A DNA stretch of 11,481 bases from Pyrinomonadaceae bacterium (lineage in GTDB: Bacteria > Acidobacteriota > Blastocatellia > Pyrinomonadales > Pyrinomonadaceae), in NCBI GenBank assembly GCA_018060305.1, contig JAGOWF010000067.1, forward strand, positions 1 to 11,481. Reading direction: 5' to 3'. Shown in pieces: positions 1 to 7,633 of this stretch. Numbering within the stretch: position 1 is the stretch's first letter; each line of letters opens with the position of its first letter. The notes below the pieces were generated by a model that was given only the letters and a program-made list of their open reading frames with translations, ran no database searches and was not told where the DNA came from. The translations under genes and the position numbers were made by a program.

Positions 1-262
1 ACCGTACACGGATACGATAGATAGGGTAGTCGCGATAGTTTAGGTGTTCGATCAGGTCAGTAGCGTTTGCGTATCCTGCCTGCACAGCGTCGGCGTCCGA
101 AATATCGGCATCGGCGACGATATCGACCGATTCGATAGCAATTACTCCACCCTGCGTCATCTGCGTACCGCCAGCTTTCGCGCCGGGCCGCGACCAGCGA
201 CGAAAAACGAGCGTGATCTCGCCGGCCCTTATTTTTTCGACAATGTCGTCTTTAATTAGCAC
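1..262 (-). CDS. ASCH/PUA-like small protein, N-terminal part (runs off left edge)
   Basis: An open frame runs from a GTG at 262 down to the window edge, 87 codons without a stop. It begins VLIKDDIVEKIRAGEITLVF, followed by RRWSRP, a glycine pair and TQMTQGG, then a beta-rich stretch and the end piece YPIYRIRVR. This order (a basic RRW motif after a short helix, a T-rich turn, then an AGY motif and a final YRI strand) resembles small ASCH-type PUA-fold proteins that are annotated as hypothetical in many bacteria. ASCH domains are thought to bind RNA or nucleotides; no specific role can be given here. No clear Shine-Dalgarno precedes the GTG; a TTG at 293-295 in the same frame is an alternative start. 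It lies 51 bases downstream of the amidase stop on the same strand and may be co-transcribed with it. The C-terminus is outside the window. Confidence 0.72.
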   Translation of the reverse strand, partial: MLIKDDIVEKIRAGEITLVFRRWSRPGAKAGGTQMTQGGVIAIESVDIVADADISDADAVQAGYANATDLIEHLNYRDYPIYRIRVR

Positions 263-313
263 CGTTCGCTCAAGAAGGCCGGGTCGGCTGTACAAATACC
301 CGCCGTAACAGTT

Positions 314-1924
314 TTATTTCGTTGCGGGCTTCACAAATCCTTCATGGAGCGGCTCGATGAGTTTTGCGAAAGCTATGAGTCGTTTTTCAGAATTCATCGG
401 CCCGACGACCTGAACCGCGATCGGCACACCTTCACTATTCAGGCCGAGCGGAATTGTCATTGCCGGGTGGCCGGTTGCATTAAAAACAACGGGATATAGG
501 AAGTTGTCCCAGTAATCGACATTTGTGCCGTCAACCGAGATCGGCGTGTGTTCCGGGTTATGTTTGATCGCCGGAACTGTCGTTACGGGCATGATCAGAA
601 AATCGTATTTGGTAAGGAACGACTCCATCTGATCTGTCAGGGCGTCCCGCCGCTTGAGAATATCATCGTACTTTGCCGGATCCATGTCCGACATTCGGTC
701 AAACACCTCCGACAGGTCGATGCGGTGGTTGTCAGTGCTCTTGAAATCTCGGATCATAAGTTGCCGGAATATCCACGGCACTTTTTCGAACGCCGTATAG
801 ATCGTCAGCATCCGATGCATCGCCACCATTTTGTCGTAGTCGGCAGGCTCATCGTTGGTCACGGAAACATTTTTGGAGCTGAGCGTTTCCGTAAGCTGCT
901 TTAGTTTGTCCTTGATGTCCTTGCTGACCAGCACCTTATCGCTGCCGAATTTCCATTCGTCGAGATATGCGATCTTGTAGTCTTTAAGATCGCCCTTTGG
1001 CTCTAGCATCTTGACCTTCTGGTCAGGCCATTGGTTCATCATTGCATTCCAGGCAAGATCGATATCATCAACCGTGCGGGCAAGTGGCCCGCCGACCATC
1101 ATTCTGCGATACTTCGGGTCGCCCGGTTCGCCCGGCGAACCGCCAAAATCAGGTGCACGGCCGTCGGTCGTCTTAAGGCCGTAAAGACCGCAATTTGCCG
1201 CCGGAATTCGGATACTTCCGCCAAAATCGCCGCCCAGTGCAAACGGCGCAAATCCAGACGCGACCGATGCCGCACCGCCGCCGGTGCTTCCGCCCGGCGT
1301 CCGTGTCACGTCGTAAGGATTATTCGCCGTCGGGTATATCTCACCGAACGTCTGAAGGTCAAAGAGCATCTTTGGCACATTCGTCGTGCCTAAAATGACC
1401 GCACCCTCATTGATCATCGAATCGACTATACGCGAGTTTTTTGGAGCAATTACACCCTGAAACATCTCGGCATTCCATGTATGAGGTTTGCCTTTGACGG
1501 CGAACTCTTCCTTCATGCTCACCGGCACACCTTCGAGCAGGCCGAGCGGCTCGCCTTTTGCGACTTTTTCATCGGCCCTCTTGGCCGCATCGAGCGCATC
1601 TTGTTCGAACAGCCAAACGAACGCATTCGTCTTGTAGTTGTTGTTCTTTATGAAATTGATATGTTCCTGAACGATCTCGGCCGAGGTCGCCTGCTTGTTC
1701 TTGATTATCGCCGCAAGTTCGGTTGCGGATTTGTAAATGAACTTGCCAGCGACCGGAAGTTCTTTCTCAGGTTTTGTGAACAACTCCGCTTGGAGCACGG
1801 GCTTTTCGCCGATAGGTTTGGGGATCAGCGTGTAAATATAGATGCCCAGGCCCACAGCGATGAAAACTAGAATCGCTATCGAAATGCCTGTCCACTTAAG
1901 GAACTTCCTAACTCTTGATGTCAT
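314..1924 (-). CDS. Membrane-anchored amidase-signature hydrolase
   Basis: 536-residue member of the amidase signature family, which hydrolyses C-N bonds of amides through a Ser-cisSer-Lys triad. The triad is visible: Lys138 in GVPVSMKEE, cis-Ser213 in TPGGSTGGGA and nucleophile Ser237 in GGDFGGSIRIP. The spacings (75 and 24 residues) are the same as in fatty acid amide hydrolase, so it should be active. The usual second Ser of GGSSGG is Thr214. Residues about 12-33 form one hydrophobic helix after a basic start (RVRKFLK), so the enzyme is probably tethered to the inner membrane with its catalytic domain in the periplasm. There is no GatB/GatC neighbour, and the membrane anchor argues against the tRNA amidotransferase GatA. 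The substrate is unknown. It starts at ATG 1924 with only a weak purine-rich ribosome site, 80 bases downstream of yjgR on the same strand. No strong promoter was seen in that gap. Confidence 0.93.
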   Translation of the reverse strand: MTSRVRKFLKWTGISIAILVFIAVGLGIYIYTLIPKPIGEKPVLQAELFTKPEKELPVAGKFIYKSATELAAIIKNKQATSAEIVQEHINFIKNNNYKTNAFVWLFEQDALDAAKRADEKVAKGEPLGLLEGVPVSMKEEFAVKGKPHTWNAEMFQGVIAPKNSRIVDSMINEGAVILGTTNVPKMLFDLQTFGEIYPTANNPYDVTRTPGGSTGGGAASVASGFAPFALGGDFGGSIRIPAANCGLYGLKTTDGRAPDFGGSPGEPGDPKYRRMMVGGPLARTVDDIDLAWNAMMNQWPDQKVKMLEPKGDLKDYKIAYLDEWKFGSDKVLVSKDIKDKLKQLTETLSSKNVSVTNDEPADYDKMVAMHRMLTIYTAFEKVPWIFRQLMIRDFKSTDNHRIDLSEVFDRMSDMDPAKYDDILKRRDALTDQMESFLTKYDFLIMPVTTVPAIKHNPEHTPISVDGTNVDYWDNFLYPVVFNATGHPAMTIPLGLNSEGVPIAVQVVGPMNSEKRLIAFAKLIEPLHEGFVKPATK

Positions 1925-2004
1925 TGTCTGATTTCTTCATTCGAGCTAATGTTTTGTTGCGACGGCCACTCTTCGGTGGATAGTTCCAAGCGATAAGTGA
2001 CAAG

Positions 2005-3513
2005 TTAAAACCAACTGCTCTTACTCTTACCACCAAAGATGCTGCCCAGCACGCCGCGGACTATTTGGCGGCCGATGTTTGTGCCGACGGAGCGGGCGGT
2101 AGATTTGGCAAACGATTCGACGACGCTGTCGCTGCGGCGGGCCGCCGGACGCGAGGCTCGGGCTTCTTCCTTGGCGGCCTTCTCAGCCTGTTTGGCTGCG
2201 GCGTCAGCTTCGGCAGCGGCCTGCTCCTCGGCCATGCGGGCCTCGGCTTTTACCTTGAGGAGTTCGAATGCGGATTCACGATCGCTAGCATTGTCGTAGA
2301 TGCCAGCGACTAAGGAGTTTGCGATCAGCTGCTGGCGTTGCTCAGGCGTGATCGGGCCGATGTGCCCGACGGGCGGGACGACAAACGCTCGATCGACGAC
2401 GGTCGGAACGCCTTTTTCGTCGAGCGTTGAGATCAGCACTTCACCGACTCCCAGTTCGGTGATGACCGTTTCGGTGTCGAGTTTCGGATTGACACGAAAA
2501 CTCGATGCGGCGGCCCTGACGCCCTTTTGCTCTTGCGGCGTGTATGCCCGCAGCGCATGCTGGACGCGGTTGCCGAGCTGGGCCAGCACTTTCTCGGGAA
2601 TATCGGCCGGATTCTGGGTGACAAAATAAACGCCGACACCCTTTGAGCGAATGAGCCTGACTACCTGCTCGACCTTTTCGATCAATGCTGTCGGCGCGTC
2701 CGAGAACAGCAGGTGTGCCTCGTCAAAGAAGAACACCAGCTTGGGCTTATCAAGATCGCCGGCCTCGGGCAGCGATTCGAATAGTTCGCTTAATAGCCAT
2801 AACAGAAATGTTGAATAGAGCTTCGGCGCCTGGACGAGTTGGTCGGCGGCAAGCAGATTGAGCACTCCTTTGCCGCCAAGCGTCTGCATAAAATCCTCTA
2901 GCCGGACCGCCGGTTCGCCAAAGAACAGGTCGCCACCCTGTTCGTCGATCTGCAAAAGGCCACGTTGGATCGCGCCGACTGACGCCGCCGAGACATTGCC
3001 GTATTGCAACGTCAATTGGTCGGCATTCTCGCCAACCGTCGTCATAAGGGCCTGAAGATCTTTAAGGTCGAGCAGCAAGAGGCCGTTGTCATCAGCCCAC
3101 TTGAAGGCAATAGTGAGAACGCCTTCCTGAGTCTCATTTAATTGGAGCAGGCGTGAGAAAAGCAGCGGGCCCATTTCGCTGACGGTCGCACGCAGCGGGT
3201 GGCCTTGCTTGCCGAAAACGTCCCACACGGTCGCCGGAAAGCCCTCAAACGTCGGCGTGATACCGAGCAACTGGTTGCGGGCGTCGATCTTTGCATTGCC
3301 GCCGCCTGCCTGGGTCACGCCCGTCAGGTCGCCTTTGATGTCGGCCATAAAGACCGGCACGCCTCGGGCACTGAAGCCCTCGGCGATGCGCTGCAATGTA
3401 ACGGTTTTTCCCGTCCCGGTCGCACCCGTGATCACGCCGTGGCGGTTTGACATATGAGGAAGCAGAAAGAATTCCGCTTCCGTGTTCTTGGCTACAAATA
3501 TTGGTTCTGTCAT
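2005..3513 (-). CDS. yjgR: HerA/VirB4-like P-loop ATPase, DUF853 (YjgR) family
   Basis: 502 residues, close to the length and layout I remember for Escherichia coli YjgR. The N-terminus (FFLLPHMSNRHGVITGATGT) leads into the Walker A motif GATGTGKT at residues 30-37. FMADIKGDLTG at 55-65 and YGNVSAASVGAIQRG at 171-185 are family signatures. Walker B is KLVFFFDEAHLLF (258-270, Asp264/Glu265), followed by the sensor-like VTQNPADIP (298-306) and LGNRVQHALRA (313-323), which carries candidate arginine fingers. The family belongs to the HerA/FtsK-type hexameric ATPases; its cellular role is not established. Residues about 418-455 are Ala/Glu/Lys-rich and probably form a coiled coil. The C-terminal tail (IGRQIVRGVLGSIFGG) is a conserved amphipathic segment in the family. 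HerA partners such as NurA are absent nearby. A long palindromic repeat sits immediately upstream of the ATG at 3513. Confidence 0.95.
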   Translation of the reverse strand: MTEPIFVAKNTEAEFFLLPHMSNRHGVITGATGTGKTVTLQRIAEGFSARGVPVFMADIKGDLTGVTQAGGGNAKIDARNQLLGITPTFEGFPATVWDVFGKQGHPLRATVSEMGPLLFSRLLQLNETQEGVLTIAFKWADDNGLLLLDLKDLQALMTTVGENADQLTLQYGNVSAASVGAIQRGLLQIDEQGGDLFFGEPAVRLEDFMQTLGGKGVLNLLAADQLVQAPKLYSTFLLWLLSELFESLPEAGDLDKPKLVFFFDEAHLLFSDAPTALIEKVEQVVRLIRSKGVGVYFVTQNPADIPEKVLAQLGNRVQHALRAYTPQEQKGVRAAASSFRVNPKLDTETVITELGVGEVLISTLDEKGVPTVVDRAFVVPPVGHIGPITPEQRQQLIANSLVAGIYDNASDRESAFELLKVKAEARMAEEQAAAEADAAAKQAEKAAKEEARASRPAARRSDSVVESFAKSTARSVGTNIGRQIVRGVLGSIFGGKSKSSWF

Positions 3514-3523
3514 AAAGAATTAT

Positions 3524-3599
3524 TGCCCGCGAAACACGCGAAAAAACGCGAAAGGAGAAATCCTAGAATTTTTTGCGTGTCTCACGTGTTTCGCGGGCA
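3524..3599. repeat. Palindromic intergenic repeat with 9-10 nt internal periodicity
   Basis: The outer arms TGCCCGCGAAACACG (3524-3538) and its exact reverse complement (3585-3599) are a 15-bp perfect inverted repeat around a 46-base centre. Each arm continues inwards as degenerate tandem units. The plus strand has GCGAAACAC at 3529, then GCGAAAA-type units at 3538 and 3548. The minus strand has GCGAAACAC, GTGAGACAC and GCAAAAAAT at 9-base steps from 3594. It fills most of the 100-base gap between the DUF1801 gene and yjgR, both on the minus strand. It could fold as a transcript hairpin between the two genes or be a dispersed non-coding repeat. It has no transposase and no visible target-site duplication. 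Confidence 0.85.
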
Positions 3600-3613
3600 T
3601 TGTTTCTTGCATA

Positions 3614-4216
3614 CTAACACTTCTCGTACTTCCAATTTCGGCGTTTGCCTTCGCTCAGCCATTCGATCGAGGTTGTCAGGCGTTTGTCGCGGGTCGTGTC
3701 GGTCTTGGCCTCTGTGATCCATTCAATATAGTCCTGTTTAGAACTTGGCGGAAAGGCGTTGAAGGTCTCGGCTGCTTTGTCGTTTCGAGCAAGAGCTTCG
3801 AGCAAAATGTCGGGCACGACGACTTCCTTCCTCGGCTTAGGCCCTTTCTTTTCGACCTTGATGCCTTTTTCGTTCAGTTCAACGGCTTGGCGGACGAGAT
3901 CGATGATCACATTGTCAGCCGGCAGATCTTTAACCGAAGTAATTCTGCCGAAACTGCCCATCGCTGTCTTTTCGGCCGGGAATGTCGCCTTTTCGAGTAG
4001 CGACTCTTTCCAAAACCCAAACGTGCAGTGTTCCTTAAACGAGGCGAATCCGCAGACGATGCCTTTGTGTTCGAATGCGGGCATGCTCCACTTTAGCGTC
4101 TCGGTCAGATGTGGCGACGCCTTGTGCACCAACTTGCGAAGATGTTTGAGCACCGGCTTGGCAAAGTCATGTGATCTTTCGATGTATGCATCGACGCGAG
4201 CGTCCCGTTTTGGCAT
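3614..4216 (-). CDS. DUF1801 plus YdeI/OmpD-associated (OmdA) domain protein
   Basis: 200 residues in two parts. Residues about 12-110 match the DUF1801 (YdhG-like) fold, with the signature LTETLKWSMPAFEHKG at 37-52 and the FWKESLL segment after it. Residues about 133-197 carry the OmdA/YdeI module, seen as FNAFPPSSKQDYIEWITEAK and RLTTSIEWLSEGKRRNWKY. This fusion is commonly annotated as a YdeI/OmpD-associated family protein. Some relatives are called iron-chaperone-like or bacteriocin-protection proteins, but no biochemical role is secure. It is predicted cytoplasmic with no signal peptide. I chose ATG 4216 (MPKRDARVDAYI) rather than the in-frame TTG at 4234 because relatives begin at this point and because a sigma70-like promoter at 4223-4251 predicts transcription starting at this very ATG. 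No Shine-Dalgarno is present, as expected for a leaderless message. Confidence 0.9.
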   Translation of the reverse strand: MPKRDARVDAYIERSHDFAKPVLKHLRKLVHKASPHLTETLKWSMPAFEHKGIVCGFASFKEHCTFGFWKESLLEKATFPAEKTAMGSFGRITSVKDLPADNVIIDLVRQAVELNEKGIKVEKKGPKPRKEVVVPDILLEALARNDKAAETFNAFPPSSKQDYIEWITEAKTDTTRDKRLTTSIEWLSEGKRRNWKYEKC

Positions 4217-4222
4217 GAGGAT

Positions 4223-4251
4223 AATATAACGCAAATATCACTATGTGTCAG
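4223..4251 (-). promoter_or_regulatory. Sigma70-like promoter predicting a leaderless mRNA
   Basis: Read on the minus strand, CTGACA (4251-4246) is separated by 17 bases from TATATT (4228-4223). With the usual distance from the -10 box, transcription would begin at 4216, the A of the DUF1801-gene ATG. The absence of any Shine-Dalgarno before that ATG agrees with this. It is a prediction from sequence only. Confidence 0.6.
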
Positions 4252-4284
4252 CGTGAGAAACATGTGGGCTTCTGCGGACAGCCT

Positions 4285-4314
4285 TTGAAACTAAAATTAC
4301 AGTTGTTGTATATT
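4285..4314 (+). promoter_or_regulatory. Sigma70-like promoter for the M16 peptidase gene
   Basis: TTGAAA (4285-4290), an 18-base spacer and TATATT (4309-4314) form a near-consensus promoter. The expected start near 4321 gives a leader of about 40 bases that includes AGGA at 4351-4354, six bases before the ATG at 4361. The region 4252-4284, between this promoter and the divergent one, has no operator I can recognise. Confidence 0.55.
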
Positions 4315-4360
4315 TGTCGTATTCCAATTTGATCAAATAACTCAACTAACAGGATTCACT

Positions 4361-7129
4361 ATGAAGTTTCGCTTGATCTCTAAACAATATTTCTGCGGCA
4401 TGTTGATAATGCTTGCGCTGATCAGCGGCGCGATGGCGCAAGGCTCGCCGTCCGGCGTGCAGAAACTGACGACCGTCGAGGGAATAACTGAATATCGTCT
4501 CGACAATGGGCTGCGCGTACTGCTTTTTCCAGACCAAACGAAGGAAACGATCACGGTCAACATCACTTATGTTGTCGGTTCGCGACATGAAAATTACGGC
4601 GAAACGGGCATGGCACACCTTCTGGAGCACTTGGTTTTCAAGGGCACGCCTCGCCATCCCGATATTCCCGCCGAACTGACGTCGCACGGCGCGCGGCCGA
4701 ACGGCACGACATTTTTTGACAGGACGAATTACTTCGAGAGTTTTGCGGCGACGGACGAAAATCTAAACTGGGCGCTCGACCTCGAAGCCGATCGCATGGT
4801 CAATTCGCACATTGCCAAGAAAGATCTCGACAGCGAATTCTCGGTCGTCCGCAATGAAATGGAATCGGGCGAAAACAATCCATTTAGCGTGCTCTGGCAG
4901 CGTGTGATGGCCGCTGCATACGAATGGCATAATTACGGCAAATCCACGATCGGTGCCCGATCTGACGTCGAAAACGTCCCGATCGACCGACTTCAGGCGT
5001 TTTATAGAAAGTACTATCAGCCGGACAACGCCGTGCTGGTCGTTTCGGGGAAGATCGACGAGGCAAAGACACTCGGGCTAGTCCAAAAGTATTTTGGAGC
5101 TGTGCCAAAACCAACTCGTGAGCTGCAGAAAATTTATACTATCGAACCCGTGCAGGATGGTGAGCGAAACATCACCGTCAGGCGCGTCGGCGATACTCAA
5201 CTGCTGATGGCCGGGTATCATGCGCCGTCGGGGCAGAACGCAGATGCTGCCGCCGTCGATGTGATGAACACGATCCTGACTGACGAACCATCGGGGCGAC
5301 TCTATAAAGCATTAGTTGAAAGCAAGAAGGCAACGAGCGTTTTTGGCCTTGCGTTTCCGACGAAAGATCCGGGCATTGCCCTCTACGCGTCGGAATTGAC
5401 CAAAGACAAATCGCTCGACGAAGCGCGCTCGGCAATGGTGGACACCATCGAACGGTTTGCCGAAGCACCGCCGTCAAAAGAGGAAGTCGAGCGAGCAAAA
5501 ACACAATCGGCAAAATCCTGGGACCTGTTGATGGCAAATCCTGAACGCGCGGCGCTCGAGCTGTCCGAATGGATCGCCCAAGGCGACTGGCGATTGATGT
5601 TCCTAAATCGCGACCGTATTCAGAAGGTCACGCCTGACGACGTGCAGCGTGTTGCTCGCAAATATCTAAAGCAATCAAATCGCACGCTCGGACAATTTAT
5701 ACCGACAGAGAAGGCGGATCGCGCCGAGATCCCGAACACGACCGACGCGGACGTGGCAGGGATGGTTAAAGATTACAAAGGCAACGCCGCCGTCGCTGCC
5801 GGAGAAGCCTTTGACCCGAGCCCGACGAATATCGAGACGCGCACGACCCGAACCGCTGTCGGCGGTGTAAAACTCGCAATGCTGCCAAAAGAAAATCGCG
5901 GCGACACGGCCTATGGCTCGATCATGCTGCGTTTTGGCGATCAAAAGTCGTTGATGAATCGCGCGACGGCTGGCAGTTTTGTAACTCAGATGCTGATGCG
6001 CGGCACTGCGAAACACACCCGACAACAGTTGCAGGACGAGCTTGATAGGCTAAAGGCTCAGGTAAGAATCTCCGGCAGCGCGCAGAATGTGAGCGTCTCG
6101 ATCCAAACGACGCGACACAATCTGCCGGCCGTTCTCGATCTTGTCGCCGAGATGCTGCGCGAATCAAATTTCCCGGCTGAGGAATTTGAAAAGCTAAAAA
6201 CGGAGAATATCACGGCTCTCGAAAGCCAAATAAGCGAACCAACGCTGAAGGCGATCGAGGCGATGAGCAAACATTTTAATCGATATTCAAAAGGCGACGT
6301 TCGTTATCCACTGTCTGCATCCGAAGAGATCGCCGACATCAAGGCACTCACCCTCGATGACGTGAAGAAGTTTTACAAGGACTTTTACGGCGCTTCCGCT
6401 GGTGAGATGGCGTTCGTCGGCGACTTTGACCCGCAGGCGACCCAAACGCAGATCGCATCGCTATTTGGCAGTTGGAAGAGTCAGCAAAAATTCACGCGCA
6501 TTCCGAACGAATATTTCGACATTTCAGCCGTGAACCAGTCGATCGAATCACCGGACAAGGCGAACGCATTTTTCTTTGCCCGCATGAATATAAAACTTCG
6601 GGACGACAATCCGGATTTTCCCGCATTGCGGCTCGGTAATTTTATGTTCGGTGGAGGATTTTTGAATTCCCGATTCCTGACTCGCATCCGACAGAAAGAC
6701 GGTGTTTCCTATGGCGGCGGCTCAGGCCTGTCGGCCTCGGCGCTCGACGAGAGCGGCTCGTTCACAGCGAACGCCATTTACGCACCTGAAAATGCTGAGA
6801 AGGTCGAAAAGGGCTTTCGCGAGGAGCTCGACCGGGTGTTGAAAGACGGCTTTACGGCTGAGGAAGTCGAGGCAGCAAAGAAAGGAGTGCTGCAATACAA
6901 CCGCCAGCAACGCGCTCAGGACGGCGCTCTGGCATCGATGCTTCGCGGGCAGCTTTTTAATAACCGGACAATGGTTTTTGAAGAAGATCTCGACAAACAA
7001 CTTGCCGCTCTGACCGCCGAACAGGTAAACGCCGCAATGCGTAAATACCTGACGCCGGACAAGATATCCGTTTTCAAAGCCGGAGATTTCGCAAAGGTAA
7101 AAGCAAAGGCGGCGTCGCCATCGAACTAA
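4361..7129 (+). CDS. Secreted two-domain M16 zinc metallopeptidase
   Basis: 922 residues with a signal peptide (basic start, hydrophobic 11-22, likely cleavage after AMA at residue 26), so probably periplasmic. It has two M16 halves, as in the long pitrilysin/PqqL-like members. The first half carries the inverted zinc motif HLLEH (His86, Glu89 catalytic, His90) and the third ligand Glu166 in VVRNEME, 76 residues on, matching the family spacing. The second half (about 495-915) has lost HxxEH (AGSFVTQML at the equivalent place) but keeps the substrate-site pair Arg777 and Tyr784 in RQKDGVSYGGG. This active-plus-inactive arrangement is normal and forms a closed chamber that degrades peptides. 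It has its own promoter (4285-4314) and a good AGGA ribosome site, and appears to be a single-gene unit, since yjbQ faces it from the other side. The substrate is unknown; no PQQ biosynthesis genes are adjacent. Confidence 0.95.
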   Translation: MKFRLISKQYFCGMLIMLALISGAMAQGSPSGVQKLTTVEGITEYRLDNGLRVLLFPDQTKETITVNITYVVGSRHENYGETGMAHLLEHLVFKGTPRHPDIPAELTSHGARPNGTTFFDRTNYFESFAATDENLNWALDLEADRMVNSHIAKKDLDSEFSVVRNEMESGENNPFSVLWQRVMAAAYEWHNYGKSTIGARSDVENVPIDRLQAFYRKYYQPDNAVLVVSGKIDEAKTLGLVQKYFGAVPKPTRELQKIYTIEPVQDGERNITVRRVGDTQLLMAGYHAPSGQNADAAAVDVMNTILTDEPSGRLYKALVESKKATSVFGLAFPTKDPGIALYASELTKDKSLDEARSAMVDTIERFAEAPPSKEEVERAKTQSAKSWDLLMANPERAALELSEWIAQGDWRLMFLNRDRIQKVTPDDVQRVARKYLKQSNRTLGQFIPTEKADRAEIPNTTDADVAGMVKDYKGNAAVAAGEAFDPSPTNIETRTTRTAVGGVKLAMLPKENRGDTAYGSIMLRFGDQKSLMNRATAGSFVTQMLMRGTAKHTRQQLQDELDRLKAQVRISGSAQNVSVSIQTTRHNLPAVLDLVAEMLRESNFPAEEFEKLKTENITALESQISEPTLKAIEAMSKHFNRYSKGDVRYPLSASEEIADIKALTLDDVKKFYKDFYGASAGEMAFVGDFDPQATQTQIASLFGSWKSQQKFTRIPNEYFDISAVNQSIESPDKANAFFFARMNIKLRDDNPDFPALRLGNFMFGGGFLNSRFLTRIRQKDGVSYGGGSGLSASALDESGSFTANAIYAPENAEKVEKGFREELDRVLKDGFTAEEVEAAKKGVLQYNRQQRAQDGALASMLRGQLFNNRTMVFEEDLDKQLAALTAEQVNAAMRKYLTPDKISVFKAGDFAKVKAKAASPSN

Positions 7130-7153
7130 TATTCTCCGGTCATTTTCAGTCAA

Positions 7154-7183
7154 CGGTAGCCCTTACTCATGTATGGGCTACCG
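7154..7183. terminator. Hairpin between converging genes, possible bidirectional terminator
   Basis: CGGTAGCCC (7154-7162) and GGGCTACCG (7175-7183) are a perfect 9-bp inverted repeat with a 12-base loop. It lies 24 bases after the M16 peptidase stop and contains the yjbQ stop codon (7167-7169) in its loop. No T-run follows on either strand, so it is not a textbook intrinsic terminator. Its place between two converging genes is the main argument for the role. Confidence 0.5.
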
Positions 7184-7565
7184 AGACTGTGATCCGCCTC
7201 TCGCGCGGTCCATCAAATTCACACAAGTAGATCCCTTGCCATCGGCCGAGGAGCAGACGGCCGTCACGAAACGGCACCGTCACGCTCGATCCGACAAGCG
7301 ACGATTTGATGTGCGCGTCGGAGTTGTGCTCGAAATGTCTGAAGTTCGGCTCGTGCTGCGGGATCAGCCGTCGGAGAAAGCCAAGCATGTCGGTTTGGAC
7401 GTCAGGATCGGCATTCTCGTTTATGGTCAGGCCGCAGGTTGTGTGCTGTGTAAAGACGATGCAAATGCCCTCACTTTTGCCGTCGATCAACGCCGCGACC
7501 TCAGACGTGATATCGATCATCTTTTCGCGTGCCGACGAGGCGACCGTGATGGTATGAATGGCCAT
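7167..7565 (-). CDS. yjbQ: YjbQ family protein (UPF0047, secondary thiamine-phosphate synthase)
   Basis: 132 residues, the usual length of the UPF0047/YjbQ family. Signature motifs are in the expected order: FTQHTTCGLTINENADPDV (38-56), HNSDAHIKSSLVGSSVTVPF (80-99, with the conserved His/Asp cluster) and GRLLLGRWQGIYLCEFDGPR (102-121). Family members form compact trimers. The E. coli protein has weak thiamine-phosphate synthase activity in vitro and by complementation; the physiological role is unsettled, so the usual product name should be read cautiously. No thiamine genes are nearby. The start at ATG 7565 is preceded by AGGG at a short spacing, with an extended -10 promoter about 30 bases upstream. 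It converges with the M16 peptidase gene, 37 bases apart, and its last codons form one arm of the junction hairpin. Confidence 0.95.
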   Translation of the reverse strand: MAIHTITVASSAREKMIDITSEVAALIDGKSEGICIVFTQHTTCGLTINENADPDVQTDMLGFLRRLIPQHEPNFRHFEHNSDAHIKSSLVGSSVTVPFRDGRLLLGRWQGIYLCEFDGPRERRITVSVAHT

Positions 7566-7592
7566 AATGCCCTGTGAATCGAGATTTGCGTT

Positions 7593-7601
7593 AGTATAGC
7601 A
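7593..7601 (-). promoter_or_regulatory. Extended -10 promoter for yjbQ
   Basis: On the minus strand the sequence TGCTATACT is an extended -10 element (TG, one base, then TATACT, five of six consensus bases). No good -35 box is placed upstream, which is typical of extended -10 promoters. Transcription would begin near 7586, giving a leader of about 21 bases with the AGGG ribosome site. Confidence 0.5.
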
Positions 7602-7633
7602 GAAACGAGTTTGCGGGAGAGTTGAGTTACAAA

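Noticed and set aside
44..259. 71-residue plus-strand frame at the left edge.
   Set aside because: The opposite strand holds the ASCH-like frame, which has the better family pattern; the plus-strand product looks random.
263..316. The amidase and the ASCH-like frame are in the same reading frame, with no further stop between the amidase TAA and the GTG, suggesting a read-through fusion.
   Set aside because: The chance of a shared frame is one in three, the stop is an ordinary TAA, and no read-through signal is visible.
1960..1982. Small hairpin CCAC...GTGG between yjgR and the amidase gene.
   Set aside because: Only four pairs in the stem and no T-run; such a structure is expected by chance.
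3515..3531. AATAAT hexamer just before the yjgR ATG as a -10 box, paralleling the hppA case.
   Set aside because: There is no acceptable -35 at the right distance, and the start would fall at the ATG itself; too weak to call.
3482..4000. 172-residue plus-strand frame opposite the DUF1801 gene and through the palindrome.
   Set aside because: It is antisense to a well-supported gene, has no recognisable domain, and its start overlaps the repeat.
7572..7600. Possible plus-strand promoter for the beta-helix gene (CTGTGA, 17 bases, TATAGC).
   Set aside because: Both hexamers are weak and the -10 overlaps the better minus-strand extended -10 of yjbQ, so it is too uncertain to list.
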